Assembly: GCA_940671915.1 (NCBI GenBank) | Contig: CALNVZ010000641.1 | Span: 1,761,907 to 1,825,906, forward strand | Length of the DNA stretch: 64,000 nucleotides | From: Paracentrotus lividus | Lineage: Eukaryota; Echinodermata; Echinoidea; Camarodonta; Echinidae | Reading direction: 5' to 3' | Shown: in pieces, positions 1 to 12,709 of the stretch | How the letters are laid out: each line of letters begins with the position of its first letter | Position numbering within the stretch: position 1 is the stretch's first letter | Program-made: the position numbers and the translations under genes | Notes under the pieces: generated by a model | What the model was told of the DNA's origin: nothing | Databases searched by the model: none | Seen by the model: only the letters and a program-made list of their open reading frames with translations

Positions 1-479
1 TTATGACTCAGGGCGCTAATTATTCTGTTGTTCATCAAGTAATTATTCAATAAATTATGTTATTATCGGTATATTCCTCTCATATACCACTTTTACTTTT
101 AGCGCATTATATTTTGTCATATTTTTGGCAAGACGGGATATAATTCTCAATAATTCTGTCATCAGACCTTACCAACTTTCCCTATTACGCACCCATCATG
201 TAGTTACAATGATGGTCTACATGAGGGTTATCAATTTAATAACTAATCTAATTCTATCAATCCAATAAACACCTGCCGATAGGGTAGAACTCGTTCCATG
301 ACCAAAGGAAGCAAGTGACATATCAACCAATTTCGAGATTCGGATGTTTTCATATTTCATCTATAGTGAACTTCCTTCTGGCCATGTTTCATATGTAAAG
401 TTTATCCAGCTTAGATATATTTCTGGTAAGACATTTCGAGATTCCATTGAAATCAATGTAAATGACGGATACAATCCTT

Positions 480-700
480 ATGCGGTAGTCACATGTACAC
501 AGCGGAAGACCAGCGAATTGAAATTTGTGAAAATGCCGACAACGCGCACACAGAGCGTATATACATACATATACATGCAGGTGACACGTATTGATATACT
601 CAATGTACAGCGTTGGCATAGCGCGCTCGACGAATGAGTAACGCACACCAGCGTATACTGCGCGTTGGCCATGCATCATACCTGCATGTGACTGCGCCAT
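480..700 (+). mobile_element. Palindromic MITE, CATGTGACTGCG family, copy a
   Basis: The ends are inverted: atgcggtagtcacatgta on the left and catgtgactgcgccat on the right. The interior (gaccagcg, gcgcgctcgacgaatgag, cgcgttggccatgc) is shared with 5910-6113. No coding capacity. Confidence 0.7.
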
Positions 701-1000
701 TAGAGAAAAATTCATTTTCATAGTTGTTTCCTTTTGTCATGGGACGGGAGAGAAGTCGTCCTATAATTTCAAAATGCGAGTGATATGAGTATTATGACTC
801 ATTTGGCAAGTAGACAGAGAGGTTTCCTCATTTTTCATCTCTCGATATGAAAATGCGATCTGCACATGCATGCACCCGGCGAGATTGTTTCCATATTTTT
901 CCCGAAACCACAAACTAAAAACTGTGCCGTATGAAAATGTGGTGAGTTGTGGAACCGTTCAAGGATCATGGACGTACATGGAAAGATTGTCATGAGACCT

Positions 1001-1134
1001 GGGGGCATTCCATCAAAGGACTTGTCGGACATTTTATCGACAAATTTGCTCTTAGCCAATCAGATGCAAGCATTTCAGTAGCTTATAACAGTTTGTCGAT
1101 AAAATGTCCGACAAGTCCTTTGATAAATGCCCCC
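1001..1134 (+). mobile_element. Palindromic MITE, GGACTTGTCGGA family, copy a
   Basis: A 134-bp near-perfect palindrome: gggggcattccatcaaagga at the left and its inverse at the right, around a non-palindromic core (gccaatcagatgcaagcatt). Five further copies lie at 2861, 18204, 36061, 36263 and 60771. Confidence 0.85.
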
Positions 1135-1180
1135 AGTCCAACCCCGCTGTTCAAAATCATTTGTTTATACATGTACCTCT

Positions 1181-1411
1181 ATGCTATAGTCACACAGACA
1201 CTTACGTATAGTTACGTTGTGTTGTTTTAATCTATTTCATCTTCTATTCTATCTTTTTTTATGTATTCCCTTGTTTTACTGGATTAACGAAATTATCAAT
1301 ATTTCCACTGCTGACATGACTGGTAAGCATCCATTGGGATCCGCAGAAAAGAAAATAATTTTTGACGCAACCGGACGTAACTCAACGTAAGTGTCTGTGT
1401 GACTGTAGCAT
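1181..1411 (+). mobile_element. MITE, GTCACACAGACACTTACG family, copy a
   Basis: Terminal inverted repeats: atgctatagtcacacagaca at the left and gtgtctgtgtgactgtagca at the right. The core (ttgttttactgg, aacgaaattatcaa, ggatccgcagaaaa) is shared with the copies at 1425, 7421 and 27824. Confidence 0.85.
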
Positions 1412-1424
1412 AAAATAAGATATT

Positions 1425-1640
1425 ATGCTACAGTCACATCAGACACTTACGTATAGTTAGTCCCGATGCGTCCAAATTATTTCTTTTCTGCGACCACTAT
1501 GCTACCCGTCATTTCAGCAGTGCAAATTTGATAATTTCGTTCACAGTAAAACAAAGAATACATAGAAATGATAGAATAGAAGTGAAATAATATTTGGACG
1601 CAACCGGTCGTATTACGTAAGTGTCTGTGTGACTGAGCAT
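1425..1640 (-). mobile_element. MITE, GTCACACAGACACTTACG family, copy b
   Basis: This copy is inverted relative to copy a and separated from it by about 13 bp. It keeps the same termini and the uninterrupted core acaaagaatacatagaaatg, which serves as the empty-site reference for the nested insertion at 7575. Confidence 0.85.
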
Positions 1641-1994
1641 TAGATTGTTTTCGTTGTTGCGAATTCACATATGTTTGTGAATGTTTAATTTCAACGTATT
1701 TCTACGTACATTTTACACGTACACCCCAATGTAGGATGGTCATTTAAACAACCATTTTGCTCAAGACTCAAATATTCATTGGCATACATGTAGCTTGAGC
1801 AAGTGGATGACAAATAATGATGTTATGATTATGTGAAGTGGAAACAAAAATAGAATTTACTAAGTGATATATAAATAGTATTGACATTTCCTTATTTCCT
1901 TGTACTAGTATTAGCCGTCCTTCACGTTTGTTAAAATTGATGTGCTCCTTCTTGTCTTACGTAACTACTATGAGAACAGGAATATATTAATGTG

Positions 1995-2026
1995 ATCATG
2001 GAGATACTAACTTAGTATCTCCATGA
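1995..2026. repeat. Short perfect hairpin CATGGAGATACTAA
   Basis: atcatggagatactaa is followed directly by its reverse complement-like ttagtatctccatgat, giving a nearly loopless stem. A relative with changed bases lies at 9471-9501. Confidence 0.6.
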
Positions 2027-2502
2027 TGTGATTGGAGTAAATGACTGAATACTGTTATGTGTCAAATATAGCAGCTCTGACGAGGGGGGGGGGGGAGTGC
2101 ATGTAGAGAGGGGATGGAACATGCACATGGAACGAGGGTGGGCAATGTTGATTTTCGTAAAAAATTGTGAGATGGAACGGGAGATTTTGATAACAGAAAA
2201 TGATATTGGCCTGAAAAAATTTACGATTCTATTTTCTATGATTTTAATATCAAAGTAATGTAACTTATTGTGAGCTTTCAAATTAGTTTCTTGGTATAGT
2301 AGTAGGAAGATCCACTGCATGCAAAGGATTGCTCTTCAAATGCCCTTAGTCATTATATGACAAAACAGATAAATGTTTGGGCCAAATATTTGTCTGTAGT
2401 CCCATACATCCATTAACTTGTAAGTATATACTTCATAATACATACACTTCAATATAAATGTAGGTATTAATGGGATAACTGTCAATGAGAGGTGTGATGG
2501 GA

Positions 2503-2782
2503 GCGTTGATTGGCCCCTTATTGGCATCTTCCTTCCCCTATCCTAAAATAGAGCGGAGTGCACCGTCATCAACAGCCAGGCTGGAACACGTGCGAGGAGC
2601 CTTGCTAACGGTAATGGCGCAGCTATACATGTATATTCGACGCATGGCCAACGCACAGTATGCGCTGGTTGTGCGTTACTCATTCGTCCAGCGCGTTGAT
2701 TGGCCCTAATTGGCGTCTTCCTTCCCCTATCCTAAACTAGAGCAAGGTGCTCCGTCATCAACAGCCAGGCTGGAACACACGT
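2503..2782 (+). repeat. Direct repeat pair flanking a MITE fragment
   Basis: About 90 bp at 2503-2594 (gcgttgattggcccc... through ggctggaacacgtgcg) recurs at 2694-2782. Between them, 2614-2698 is an inverted fragment of the CATGTGACTGCG MITE family (gacgcatggccaacgcacag). Confidence 0.7.
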
Positions 2783-2860
2783 ATGCGATCAGGACTAGTT
2801 TATATCCACTTGGTTAACTCCTACCCCTACTTCTCTGTTTTAAAGTGAAACTAGTGTTCT

Positions 2861-2999
2861 GGGGGGCATTTCATGAAAGGACTCGTCGGACGCTTTATCC
2901 GACAAGCTGTTATAAGCTACTGAAATGCTTGCATCTGATTGGCTGAGAGCAAATTTGTCGGATAAAATATCCGACAAGTCCTTTGATGAAATGCCCCCC
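2861..2999 (-). mobile_element. Palindromic MITE, GGACTTGTCGGA family, copy b
   Basis: Same family as 1001-1134, opposite orientation by the core (gaaatgcttgcatctgattg). Confidence 0.85.
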
Positions 3000-3431
3000 T
3001 GGTTATGACACTAAATGTCGAAGACACTGTCTATAAGTGATTTGGAAAGGCTGATAACACTTCACCTAAGCGTTATTTTGTGCTGTGAGGTTTTGGAATC
3101 GTCACAATGATATGAAGTTAACCCAATTCAGCTTTGAGTCACATGCACTTACACAGAAATGCATGCATGGGGCAACACAAAATGTTCGGTACCCAAACAT
3201 GTTAGCTGTGTGGTATATTTTTGATCATATGGTCACTATTAGGGCATTTGAAGAGCAATCTTTTATTGTGGAGCTTTTTATTATGATATTCTTCCCAAAT
3301 ATCATGAAAATAACCGATAACAGGAAAGCTCACAATAATTAGATTCACTCTAAATATATTATATACACTCCAATACAATTATGTCGTAACTACATGTATT
3401 ATACTTCAATATATAAAGTACATGTAGATGT

Positions 3432-3845
3432 GACCGATCACAACTGGTTTATATCCTCTTGGTCTATACTTCTAATTTGTTTCTCGTCAAAGCCTGCTCC
3501 GACAGCTGTTGGTCCAATTTGGTATAGTTACTTCTCACTTCGTTTTACGACCACTTTACTAATTTCCATTTTGTCTACTAGCCAAGTTGCATTTTCGTCT
3601 GATTCCCAATCGAATATTATTACCATTTTATTACTGGAATTAACCAACTGCTGTTAGACCAAGTGTACACTAGACGCAATGGGAATAAGATAAATGATAA
3701 ATAGGCGAAAGGGGCAATTAGACCAATATGTAATTAGACGAACTGGTTAAAGACTAGATATGCAAATGTACATTGGACTAGACCATGTGGGATGAGACCA
3801 ATAGTGGGTTTAGACCAAGTGGCAATATACCGGTCACAACTCAGC
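3432..3845. repeat. TTAGACCAAGTGG-type repeat block, copy 1
   Basis: Repeated short phrases around tagaccaa, gacgaactgg and their inverse (ttggtcta, ttggtccaa) fill this block. The ends look inverted: ggtttatatcctcttggtct and agaccaagtggcaatatacc. Similar blocks lie at 35915-36060 and 42020-42195. Confidence 0.6.
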
Positions 3846-4526
3846 ATGATCGATGATGACTCGACCTGTCGTCTGCTTGCTCATGTTGTCATGGAGATAT
3901 GTCTCGCTTGTGGTTTTAGGGGGAATGATACAACCCTCTCCCACCGATGTGATTGAGGACAGACCGAAAACAAATTATTTTGAGTTTTCCAATACGCGAT
4001 CATGACGATGCACACCGAATTGTCACGAAAGACCTCCGATTAGCACCTTACAAAATAGTTCAAAGTTCTACTAGTACAGATTGAGAAGTACCAATCACTA
4101 TTATCAAGTTCCACCCCCATAAAATGTTGATTTAGTGAAAATCATTGCTCGCACCCCATGTAACATTCGTCCTGCATTACGACTTTCAAGTTATGAGTGT
4201 TTTTATCTCCATGCTGTCATGAAACGCAGTAATAATAATACTGTAACCCAAAATTTGAAGGAAAAAAAATCCCTCACAGCTAGCTGAACATGTGTCTTGC
4301 TTTCTTTCCTACACGTTGCTAGTCCACATTTGTACCTCTTATCATGCTCATGCAATCAGTAATCATGATAAATGCTGTAGCCCTGACTTCAATGTAGTTA
4401 AATTAACACTTGGAGCGATATATCATGAGTTATTTCGGGAAGTAGGGCGGGGTTTGGGCGGGGTGGCGAACATTACCCCTTTCACCTCGAATCCTCAAGC
4501 GGTGAACAATAATAACAACTCTCTCT

Positions 4527-4936
4527 TACCGCGTTTACACTGTGACTCGGCTCTCGTGTCGAATCCTCGGGAAAGGTTCAACACTGCAAAAAGTGAACCT
4601 GTGATCGTGTAATACACACAAAAAAGGGCGAGTTAAATACGACTCGGAGATCATGACAGGAAGTAAAGGGACGTCATTAATGTGTGCAATGATGCAGCCG
4701 AATTCTACCACTGACCTCAAGGTCATCGAGTTCGACACGGTTTTCTGTTTACTCACAGAAAAATTGCCAACTCGAACACGCCACCCGGATCGAAACCTTC
4801 GATTCTGGCAGAGCAAAAAAGGCGTGTCGAACTCGGGTCGCGGATCACACTGATCCTGTTCACAAGACATAAATTTGTCGTGTCGAACATGATTGCCGTG
4901 TCGAACCCGTGAGCCGAGTCACAGTGTAAACACGGT
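4527..4936. mobile_element. Palindromic element, CCGCGTTTACACTGTGACTC ends
   Basis: About 410 bp with inverted ends: taccgcgtttacactgtgac at the left and gtcacagtgtaaacacggta at the right. The interior is rich in gtgtcgaa/ttcgacac motifs. No coding capacity recognised. Confidence 0.75.
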
Positions 4937-5909
4937 ATTTCTCTCGCTCCGTGTTCTCACAAACCCTCCAGGGCCCCTTCCATTATGAAACGTAATATCT
5001 TACCTGGTCCCCCATCACCCCTTAACCAAATATTATCAACCGCCGCCGTTTGTCCAAGTGTCGATAGAAAAAATATCTTACCTGTTTAAAATACTTCATG
5101 TGCCGAGTAGGAGATAGAAATAGTGATAAATTGGATAGGTTTGTCAATGGAAATCGTGTATTTTGTAACTTCATATCCATCTTGGAATTTGTAAACCGTC
5201 CGAAAATTTCATTTCATGTATTGATTTGTGTAAAATATAAGAGGATAATTATTTGACGTATTAAATTATTCTTCTCATAGATTTACAAATCCCTCAACCC
5301 ACCCCCCCCCCCCCCCCTCTTCGCCACTTACATCAGAAAATTATCACAAACCTACTCTTTCCAGACACTTCTTGGAGGGGCCGCGGAGCGTTTTTTTAAA
5401 GTTGGAGGGGGGGGGTGAACATGTTGGTGAAAAGCAAAATCCGATGGTCTTTTCCCAATTTTTTCCAAGTTATTAAAAAAAGACGCAGGAGCCCCCCCCC
5501 CCTTGTCCACGCAGCCCCTTCCCCCTTCCCTTGTTTTCCCCCATCAGGTTGAATATCTCTGTCTATAAATTGACAAAGTAATACTATTGTCTTGATCACA
5601 TGCCAGAAATAAAGTCACAATGTATTATTTGTAATATATGGTTATTGGTAAATTCGTTACTCTATTTCCCCTGTGTTCATGGAAAGACTAGACCTCTTAC
5701 CCTATATATTCATGGGTGAATATTCGGTAGGATTAATCCAAGCTATTTTGGTAGTTTTCCCTGTTCTATTTCTGCTCACCCAGTGAGGAAGTAGCAATCA
5801 ATAGATATATTTGTTGGCATGCCATTTTATAAGAGGTCCATGGGTTTGTGAACAGATGGCCGGGTGATACATTGTAGGCGAGGGTAATTCATGAACATGT
5901 ACATGTGCA
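4937..5909. other. No gene seen; poly-C/poly-G tracts
   Basis: AT-rich sequence with a poly-C run near 5300, poly-G near 5407 and poly-C near 5495. A ggggccgcggagcg motif at 5378 resembles one at 35493 and may mark the end of an unclassified repeat. Confidence 0.5.
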
Positions 5910-6113
5910 ATGCGGCAGTCACATGTACACAAAGCAAGACCAGCGCATTGGAATCTGTGAAAATTGCCGACTACGCGCACATAGAGCGTGTACATAGACA
6001 ATTTTAAAATACGCAACGAATGCACATCGTTGGCTAAGCGCGCTCGACGAATGAGTAACGCACATCCAGCGCATACTACGCGTTGGCCATGCGTCGTACA
6101 TGTGACTGCGCCA
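5910..6113 (+). mobile_element. Palindromic MITE, CATGTGACTGCG family, copy b
   Basis: Ends atgcggcagtcacatgtaca and tgtacatgtgactgcgccat are inverted; the interior matches 480-700. Confidence 0.75.
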
Positions 6114-7420
6114 TAACACAGAAAACCTATTTTATGGCAAAGTCCCGTTGAAGAAGAAGAAGAAAAAAAAAAAGAAGATGTGTAGCATTATAGACCTATT
6201 TACCTCGGGTGAAACTCCCAAAAGAGTATTTGCATGTTATGAAGTTTTGTGACCAGCGCATTAATTAAAGTTCAAATTTATTCAAACCAAAAAATGATGT
6301 AACATTTTGCATTCAGTTGACACATGAAACAAAAAATTAAAAACAGACAAATCCCCGGAGAAGCAAAGCCTTTAAAACGGGTCCGTTGAAAGGAAGGTCT
6401 ACATTGTAAAAAAAAAATAAATAAATAAATAAAACAAACAAACAAAGTAACATTAGAGTAACAATTTTGAAGAATAATTGATCAAGAAAAAAAAAAAAAA
6501 AAAAAAAAAACTGCTTACAATACGAAGTAACCAACTCCTAATTGTGTCCGTACAGAGCAAGAAGGTCCATAGTGGTCGATCTTTTTTGACATAATAAATT
6601 AAAAAAAACCAACAACAACGACAACAACAACATTTTGTTAGGGACAGCCAGTTACCTCCTCCATCCATTTGAGGGAGGGGGGGGGGGGGTTCGTTTGGAG
6701 ACATCATAATAGACCAGTTTACTAACATATTCAAATTTTATGCATACTTTTTATACAAAGGTTGTTCTTGACAACCTGAAAGCTTGCCGGAGGCTTGTCC
6801 GACATAGCAAAAACTAATGTATGCAATGTAGTTCATTCTTTTATCACAGGTTGTTTGAATACCTTCTTACTATGTTGCCAGGAAAGAAACATGGATAAAA
6901 ACATGTCTATTATCATGGCCCCTCCTCTGCCATGTCTGCAATGCGTTGACCTCGTATGAGGTCACGGTATCCAGTATAACGCGAATAACGAAACGATTTG
7001 TTGGGATAATGCTTAAATGACACATGAGGGAGTTTTATGGAATAATACCACTGACCTTCGGTTTGCTCAAACTTCATTTGTCATGTTTGTTGTGATTGGT
7101 GGTGAGGAAGGGAGTTTCGTTTCTTGGTCCGGACTATTATTGAGTCGACATCGGTCCCTCGCTGACCTTACGGGGTCAAACTCCCTGGTTTCGTATAATG
7201 CTATACCAATGGCCGAATCCCGGGTCATAAAGTGGTTTGTTGATACCATGGTTTGCACAAGAAAATGTTCTTTACCTGTGCCCTGTAACATAAAAAAGTT
7301 ACGATCAATTTGCAAATCAATAGCCAATCAGGATCCTTGTTGCATTTGCTTCTTGTATAAAAATTCAACTGTGAACCAATCGGAATGGTTGTTTCAAACT
7401 TGCGATTAATCTTAACTCCA
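6114..7420. other. No gene seen; A-rich and poly-G simple sequence
   Basis: Contains an A25-type run near 6485, (CAA)n-like sequence near 6605 and a poly-G run near 6675. Open frames around 7017-7409 have no recognisable domain. At 7283 there is a fragment of the TAACATAAAGACTTACGATC family also seen at 15147 and 29577. Confidence 0.5.
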
Positions 7421-8593
7421 ATGCTGCACTCACACAGACACTTACGATGAGTTACGTCCGGTTGCGTCAAAAAAATATTTTGTTTTCTGCGGATCCCCGC
7501 GGATGCCTTCCCGTCATAGTCAACACTGGAAATAGTGATAATTTCGTTTATCCAATAAAACAAAGAAATACATACACTGTAAAAAATTTCACCGTTTTTT
7601 AACAGGAAAGTTCCTGGCAGTCGGGACCCCAGGAATGCCCGTTTTTGCACAGCTTCCAGTAGTTATTTTACAGATAATGTAAATTTACAGGTTCCCGTTA
7701 TTGACCACCTTGTAAATTTACAACATTGTAAATTTACAGTCTTTTCCTGTTTTTATCACGTAATAATATTTTTGAAACAAAAAGAACATTATCCAACATT
7801 ATATGGGATTGACCATCCATGCCTAATCATGTCCCTAATCCTAAATCTTAATCCTAAATCCTGCACCTAAATCTTAATCCTAAATCCTACACCTAATCTT
7901 TGACAACTTCGATGAAAGTTGTTAGCCTTATATACCCAACCCTATGTTAAGGGACATTTTCCATGGTTAGTGCAACGATTCACGTTTGAAGCACTTCCAG
8001 TCATATGAATGAATATTCATGATCCACACAATGAACTATAAAATAAGATAAAGGTTGTAAATTAACAGGAACATCATTCCAGGATACAAGAAAACTGATT
8101 CTTCCTTTGTTGAACAAAGAAATTGTCTTTTTGACAGGAAAAATCTCGTAATGATTGCAAAACTATACAAGTCTATGAACAAGGAGGCTCGTTGATATAC
8201 GAGAAACTTGTTTATAACAATAATATTTGCTTTTAGAAAGAACTTTGCTGTTTTTTGACAAGAAAGTTCTAGTTATGGAAACTGAAATTACGGGAATAAT
8301 TCGTAAACGAGCAGGAAAGTTGTATGAATATGCCTTTCCTGTTTATTGACAGTTGCATGAGCTAGTAACTGTAAAATCAAGACGACTTCCTAGAAAACTA
8401 CAATTTTCCTGCCATTTCACGAGAAAAATATCGTAAAATTAAAAAAACGACCAAAAGCTGTATTTTTACAAGCAAAAAAACATGTTAATTTACAGTTATT
8501 TTTTACAGTGTAAGAAATGATAGAATAGAAGATGAAATAAGCTTAAAACAACAAAAACGTAACTATACGTAAGTGTCTGTGTGACTGCAGCAT
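7421..8593 (+). mobile_element. MITE, GTCACACAGACACTTACG family, copy c (interrupted)
   Basis: The left part (atgctgcactcacacagaca to aaagaaatacata) and the right part (agaaatgatagaatag to gtgtctgtgtgactgcagca) are the two halves of one family member, split by the element at 7575-8510. Confidence 0.85.
7575..8510. mobile_element. Nested element with CACTGTAAAAAA termini
   Basis: A 936-bp insertion with inverted ends cactgtaaaaaa and ttttttacagtg, flanked on both sides by TA. Comparison with the intact copy at 1425 shows the insertion point in acataGAAATG. Inside are repeats of ctaatcctaaatcttaatcc at 7820-7900 and many acaggaaagtt phrases. No transposase was recognised. Confidence 0.85.
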
Positions 8594-8804
8594 AACGTTA
8601 CCGGACACTTGCGTTATATTGCCTACAAATTACGGGTAGAATGATTTGGTTTGGTTATATTTTGCTTATGTAATCTTCCTCGATCACATTTTGTGACGGG
8701 GGACGGTTATTTCGTATCAAGGATAACTATTGAACAGACACCACTGGCACTGGCCCACGGTGACCTAGCCAAGATTACGCTATTACACACGTCGTATGTA
8801 GGAG

Positions 8805-9088
8805 TGTCATAGTCTAGTGGTTATATCACTGGACTGAGGAAGCAAGGACCGTGGGTTCAAACCCCGGTATGACACTTACGTCCTGGGGCATGGGCGTTTT
8901 GTCTACAATGCTTCTCCCCACCCAGGTGCAAATTGGGTACCCGATACGCTTGAGCGCCTCATACTTGGCCTGCTCAGCTATGACCGGGGTAATTATGTGT
9001 AAAAACATTCTTTGTAAAGCGCCATGAGCGTCATGCATGACGGACCCGAGCGCTATATAAGAAGCCACCATTATTATTATTATTATTA
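8805..9088 (+). mobile_element. tRNA-derived SINE with ATT tail
   Basis: The head at 8809-8881 is tRNA-like: gtgtcat and atgacac pair as an acceptor-type stem, tagtctagtgg is an A-box and gggttcaaacccc a B-box, as in RNA polymerase III promoters. A roughly 140-bp body (tgcttctccccacccagg, cgctatataagaagcc) leads to (ATT)n. It is not a functional tRNA, since the anticodon and T arms do not fold well. Confidence 0.8.
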
Positions 9089-9470
9089 TCAACAGGTAAA
9101 AATTAATTTGCAGCGTATTTGGATTCTATCCAATTTTTTCTGTTCCCCTTTTTTTTTTTGGGGGGGGGGTGGCGAAGGGCCTGTGGTTTAAAATAGTTTT
9201 GTAATAACTGATTTTACATATAGGCCTATGTAGTCGTATCGAACGTATTACTAGTATATTTGATATTAGATGCTCTCCAATTTTTCTGTCCGTTTTTTTA
9301 AGGGGGAGGGGCCTTTGCTTTAAAATATGACTGAATCGAGGAGGGGGTGGAAAAATGAAATGAGAGTGAGGGTCAATATTTTGATTCCCCAAAATAAATT
9401 CCTCTTGGAACACCCGCACGGGGGCAAAGTGTCATGTACACGATTGAGGAGAGAGGAGGGGTTAGTTATT

Positions 9471-9501
9471 CCATGGAGCTACTAACTTATTAGCTCCATG
9501 G
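9471..9501. repeat. Short perfect hairpin CCATGGAGCTACTAA
   Basis: ccatggagctactaac and its inverse tattagctccatgg form a compact hairpin, analogous to 1995-2026. Confidence 0.6.
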
Positions 9502-10483
9502 TTATTCTTACATGTAACCTAAGGAGGGTCTAAAAAGAGGAAATTACAGTCTACATAACCCCTCCTCTCCCCCCCCCCATCTCTCTCTCTCTCTCTCTTT
9601 CTTTCTTTCATCATCTTCTTCTTCTTCGTTTTCAAAGAGAGATGTCTATACGTTCCCAGTTGATCATCTGGTATTGTAGCTTCATCTGTTTCAATTTAAT
9701 CATGATACCTCTAGAGATTTATTCGATATCTTACCTGTGTCTCTTTTAAAAACAAATTTTCAACGGAATACTCACAAAAGGAAAGCCATATTTCACATGA
9801 AAAATACAACAACGAACAAAAAAAAAACAACAACAACAACAAAAATCGGATTATAAGGCATAGCATCAAAACAAATTATTGCGTCGTATTGAATGTATTC
9901 ATTTGAAAATTTTAAAAAATTAAATGGAATGTAAAATTTGTTTGTCTTAAATCAATAAAACTTTAATGAAATAATAATAATAATTTGTGATTTATACATG
10001 TATATCACTTAATACGTAGTTACTAAAGCGCTTTACCATGTTTACGGATTATAAGAGTGCATAATACTAGTAGGACGGAAAGCATCTTTTGAAGCGTAAA
10101 CCCTGGCCCACCATAACATCATAAAGACTAGATGATTGATACGATTTGATTGACTGAGTAAAATCTCTAAGCCATTATTACCAATGCCCCATTTAGCAAA
10201 ATCATGGAATTGTACAAAAGAATAAACTGAACCATATCCTGATTCAATTGCAATACTGTTACAATTGACTTCTCCGCTTCTGAAAAAAAAATGAATCGTG
10301 TTTTGTTGCCCTGCTATTATTATTTTGTAAACGCAAAACCACAAGTTGAAGGTAATTGGGATTTTAAGATGAAAATAGGGCTGTGCTCATGGCCTGCCGA
10401 GACAGGCTACATCGGTTCAATGGACACTGGTGATGGAAGTTACACTGCTGCTGGAGCTGTGGACTTTTCTTGGGCAACTCTAA
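9502..10483. other. No gene seen
   Basis: AT-rich sequence with (CT)n at 9580-9605 and CAA repeats near 9820. Open frames at 10291-10566 lack splice-consistent homology and run into the MITE at 10484. Confidence 0.5.
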
Positions 10484-10852
10484 TGGTGGTATCTCACTTC
10501 GCGGAGACGGGTTTGAGACGGATTTGGGACCACATGTACTTTGAAACGGTTTTGAGACAATTTTGAAACATATCGCGGAGAGGTCTCCCGAGTCCCCGCG
10601 ACTTTTCATGAGTCTCGGGAATCTCAAAACCGTCTCAAAGTAGTCCCAAATCCGTCTCCCAATTTTTTTCCGTCGCGGAGACGTTTCTGAGACGGAATTG
10701 GGACTACTTTGAGACAGTTTTGAGACGGTTTTGTGATTCCCGAGACTCCTTAAACGTTGCAGGGAATCAAGAGACGTCACGGAGACGTCTCCGCGACAAG
10801 TTTCAAAATCGTCTCAAGGAGTCCCCAACATCTCAAACCCGTCTCCACCATA
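10484..10852. mobile_element. GAGACG-rich palindromic MITE, copy 1
   Basis: Begins ggtggtatctcacttcgcgg and ends acccgtctccaccata. The interior is almost wholly made of gagacg/cgtctc and ccgtctcaaa phrases on both strands. Related copies lie at 30446 and 43683. Confidence 0.8.
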
Positions 10853-12709
10853 AGCAAACTTTTGAATATCAACAAACGGATGCTAAAGGGGTCCAAGTAC
10901 ATGAAGTAAGTCGTAAAAATGGTTAACAAAAATTGTTTGTTAGCTTTCACATTGTTAACGATGAGTGATAAACATAAGTAAAAAGTTCTAATGTAAAGTA
11001 TTGCCCTTCAATGGCGCTCACAGTCATAATATGCCCCTCCCATAAAAGAGCAGTTGAAATAGTTTTTCTTGCAGTGCATATGGATCTCTCAACACAATAG
11101 TCAATAGTCATGATCATTTTGGGTGCATGATTCCAAAACCTCACAACATACACACATTAATCCACATTTCCTAAACAGTTTTTCATCACTTCAATTTTAC
11201 AACCAGAAGTACATGTACCAAACTCCATCTTTAAGAGGATAATTCTTTCTTTAAAAGGTGTCAAATTTCGAATCCCATTACCACAGGGTTCCCATCAGTC
11301 ACGTCAGTAGTCTTTGATACTGACAGGTCATCGAAGCGTGAGCAATGTGCATCTGAAAAAAACCTCCCCCATTTTTGTTGTTGTTTTGTTAATTTTTTTC
11401 TTGAAGGAAATAATTTCCAGACGCCCCATGTCCATTATGCTCCCGTTTCGGTAGAATGGAGGTCTCAACTCTTGCACTTTTAAGTCGTTAAGTCAACACT
11501 GGTACACACCATGTAGTCCGAAGAAAGACCCCCGGTAGTTAACCGTGACATGATGGCATGATTTGCCTTCCGGCTTGCAGAAGTCACATTTAGTCATTAT
11601 GTCAATTCCCCGAGACACTGGTAATGTACTTCGTGTCACGTTATAATGTTCTGCAACAACATAAGTCTATAGATTATCTAACCGAATTTGGAGTTTTCTT
11701 GAATCCCTCAACATCTTTTGTAGCCTACCGAATGACCTAAGTATGATTCTTGAAATGTATAGAGCCCTTAACATCACCCAAAATCGCCTCCAGATAGAAA
11801 AAAGCCCCTTAAATTAGGAGAACATATCTTTCTGGAAAAAAAAGAATGATGGGGCCTAACGAGTTAAAAGAAATATTGAAGCGAAGCCGTTGTTCTGAGG
11901 ACCATTGCGTACTAATATTATTGATTTGTGTAATATGATGTGCTCGATCGAGAGCGCTTAAAGTGCCACGCCTACATTAAAAGTGCCACGCCTACTTTAA
12001 AAGTGCCACGCCCACCCAGCTTTCCGGTTGCGATTATAAGGACTACCCTTCTTCACCATTGAGCAATGGCTGTGCGTTTATACTTGTGGTTCCAGAATCG
12101 GGTCTACATGGACCAATCAGGTTTCTACAGAACGCCGTGAGGGAAATATATTTGATGGCACAAAATAAACTTACAATGTAGAAATTATTCTTTTTTTAAT
12201 TTATTTATATATAAATCGTGAATATGGATATGATAGTGGCTTTTCACATCACGCCACTTTTTCGAAATGATATCAATATGGAATGTTTTTAAAGGTAACC
12301 ATGTCAGTATTTGATTAAACCATCAGATGTGTCTAACCTCAAGGCTTTCCATAGATACACTTGAACAGCAGGGGCAGATCCAGGATTTGAACAATGGGGA
12401 AGGGAAGGAGAGGGGGGGGGGGAGGGCGGTAGCCTGAAGTTTTGAAAAGTAGGAAAGGAGTGCAGCCACATTGTTTTCTTTCGGATATTAACATAGAGTT
12501 GTTAAAAACAAAATGTGCGGGATGCACGCCTGTTTCGGTCCTAAATCCCCCATAAAAAAAATGAGTTGTTTGTAAAAAAAAAAAAAAAAAATCAGAATAT
12601 TTGTTGTGATAAAAACAACCTCGAAGACAAGATCAACTTCTACACGGCCAGACGAACCAGTGGGTTAGAGAAACTGAATGTACATTTAGAGGTTTGGGGG
12701 TATACACTA
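10853..12709. other. No gene seen; short triple repeat
   Basis: At about 11965-12015 the phrase aaagtgccacgcc occurs three times in tandem. A caggatttgaac phrase followed by poly-G (12378-12423) is shared with 16450 and 18607. Nothing else recognised. Confidence 0.5.

Noticed and set aside
7017..7409. 130-codon open frame as a small gene
   Set aside because: No recognisable domain, no splice or promoter context, and overlapping frames on the other strand are of similar length.
8809..8881. Functional tRNA gene
   Set aside because: The Pol III boxes and an acceptor-like stem are present, but the T and anticodon arms do not fold properly and a SINE body with an ATT tail follows.
10291..10566. 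91-codon frame considered as an integrin first exon
   Set aside because: No signal peptide followed by FG-GAP-like sequence; it runs into the GAGACG MITE.
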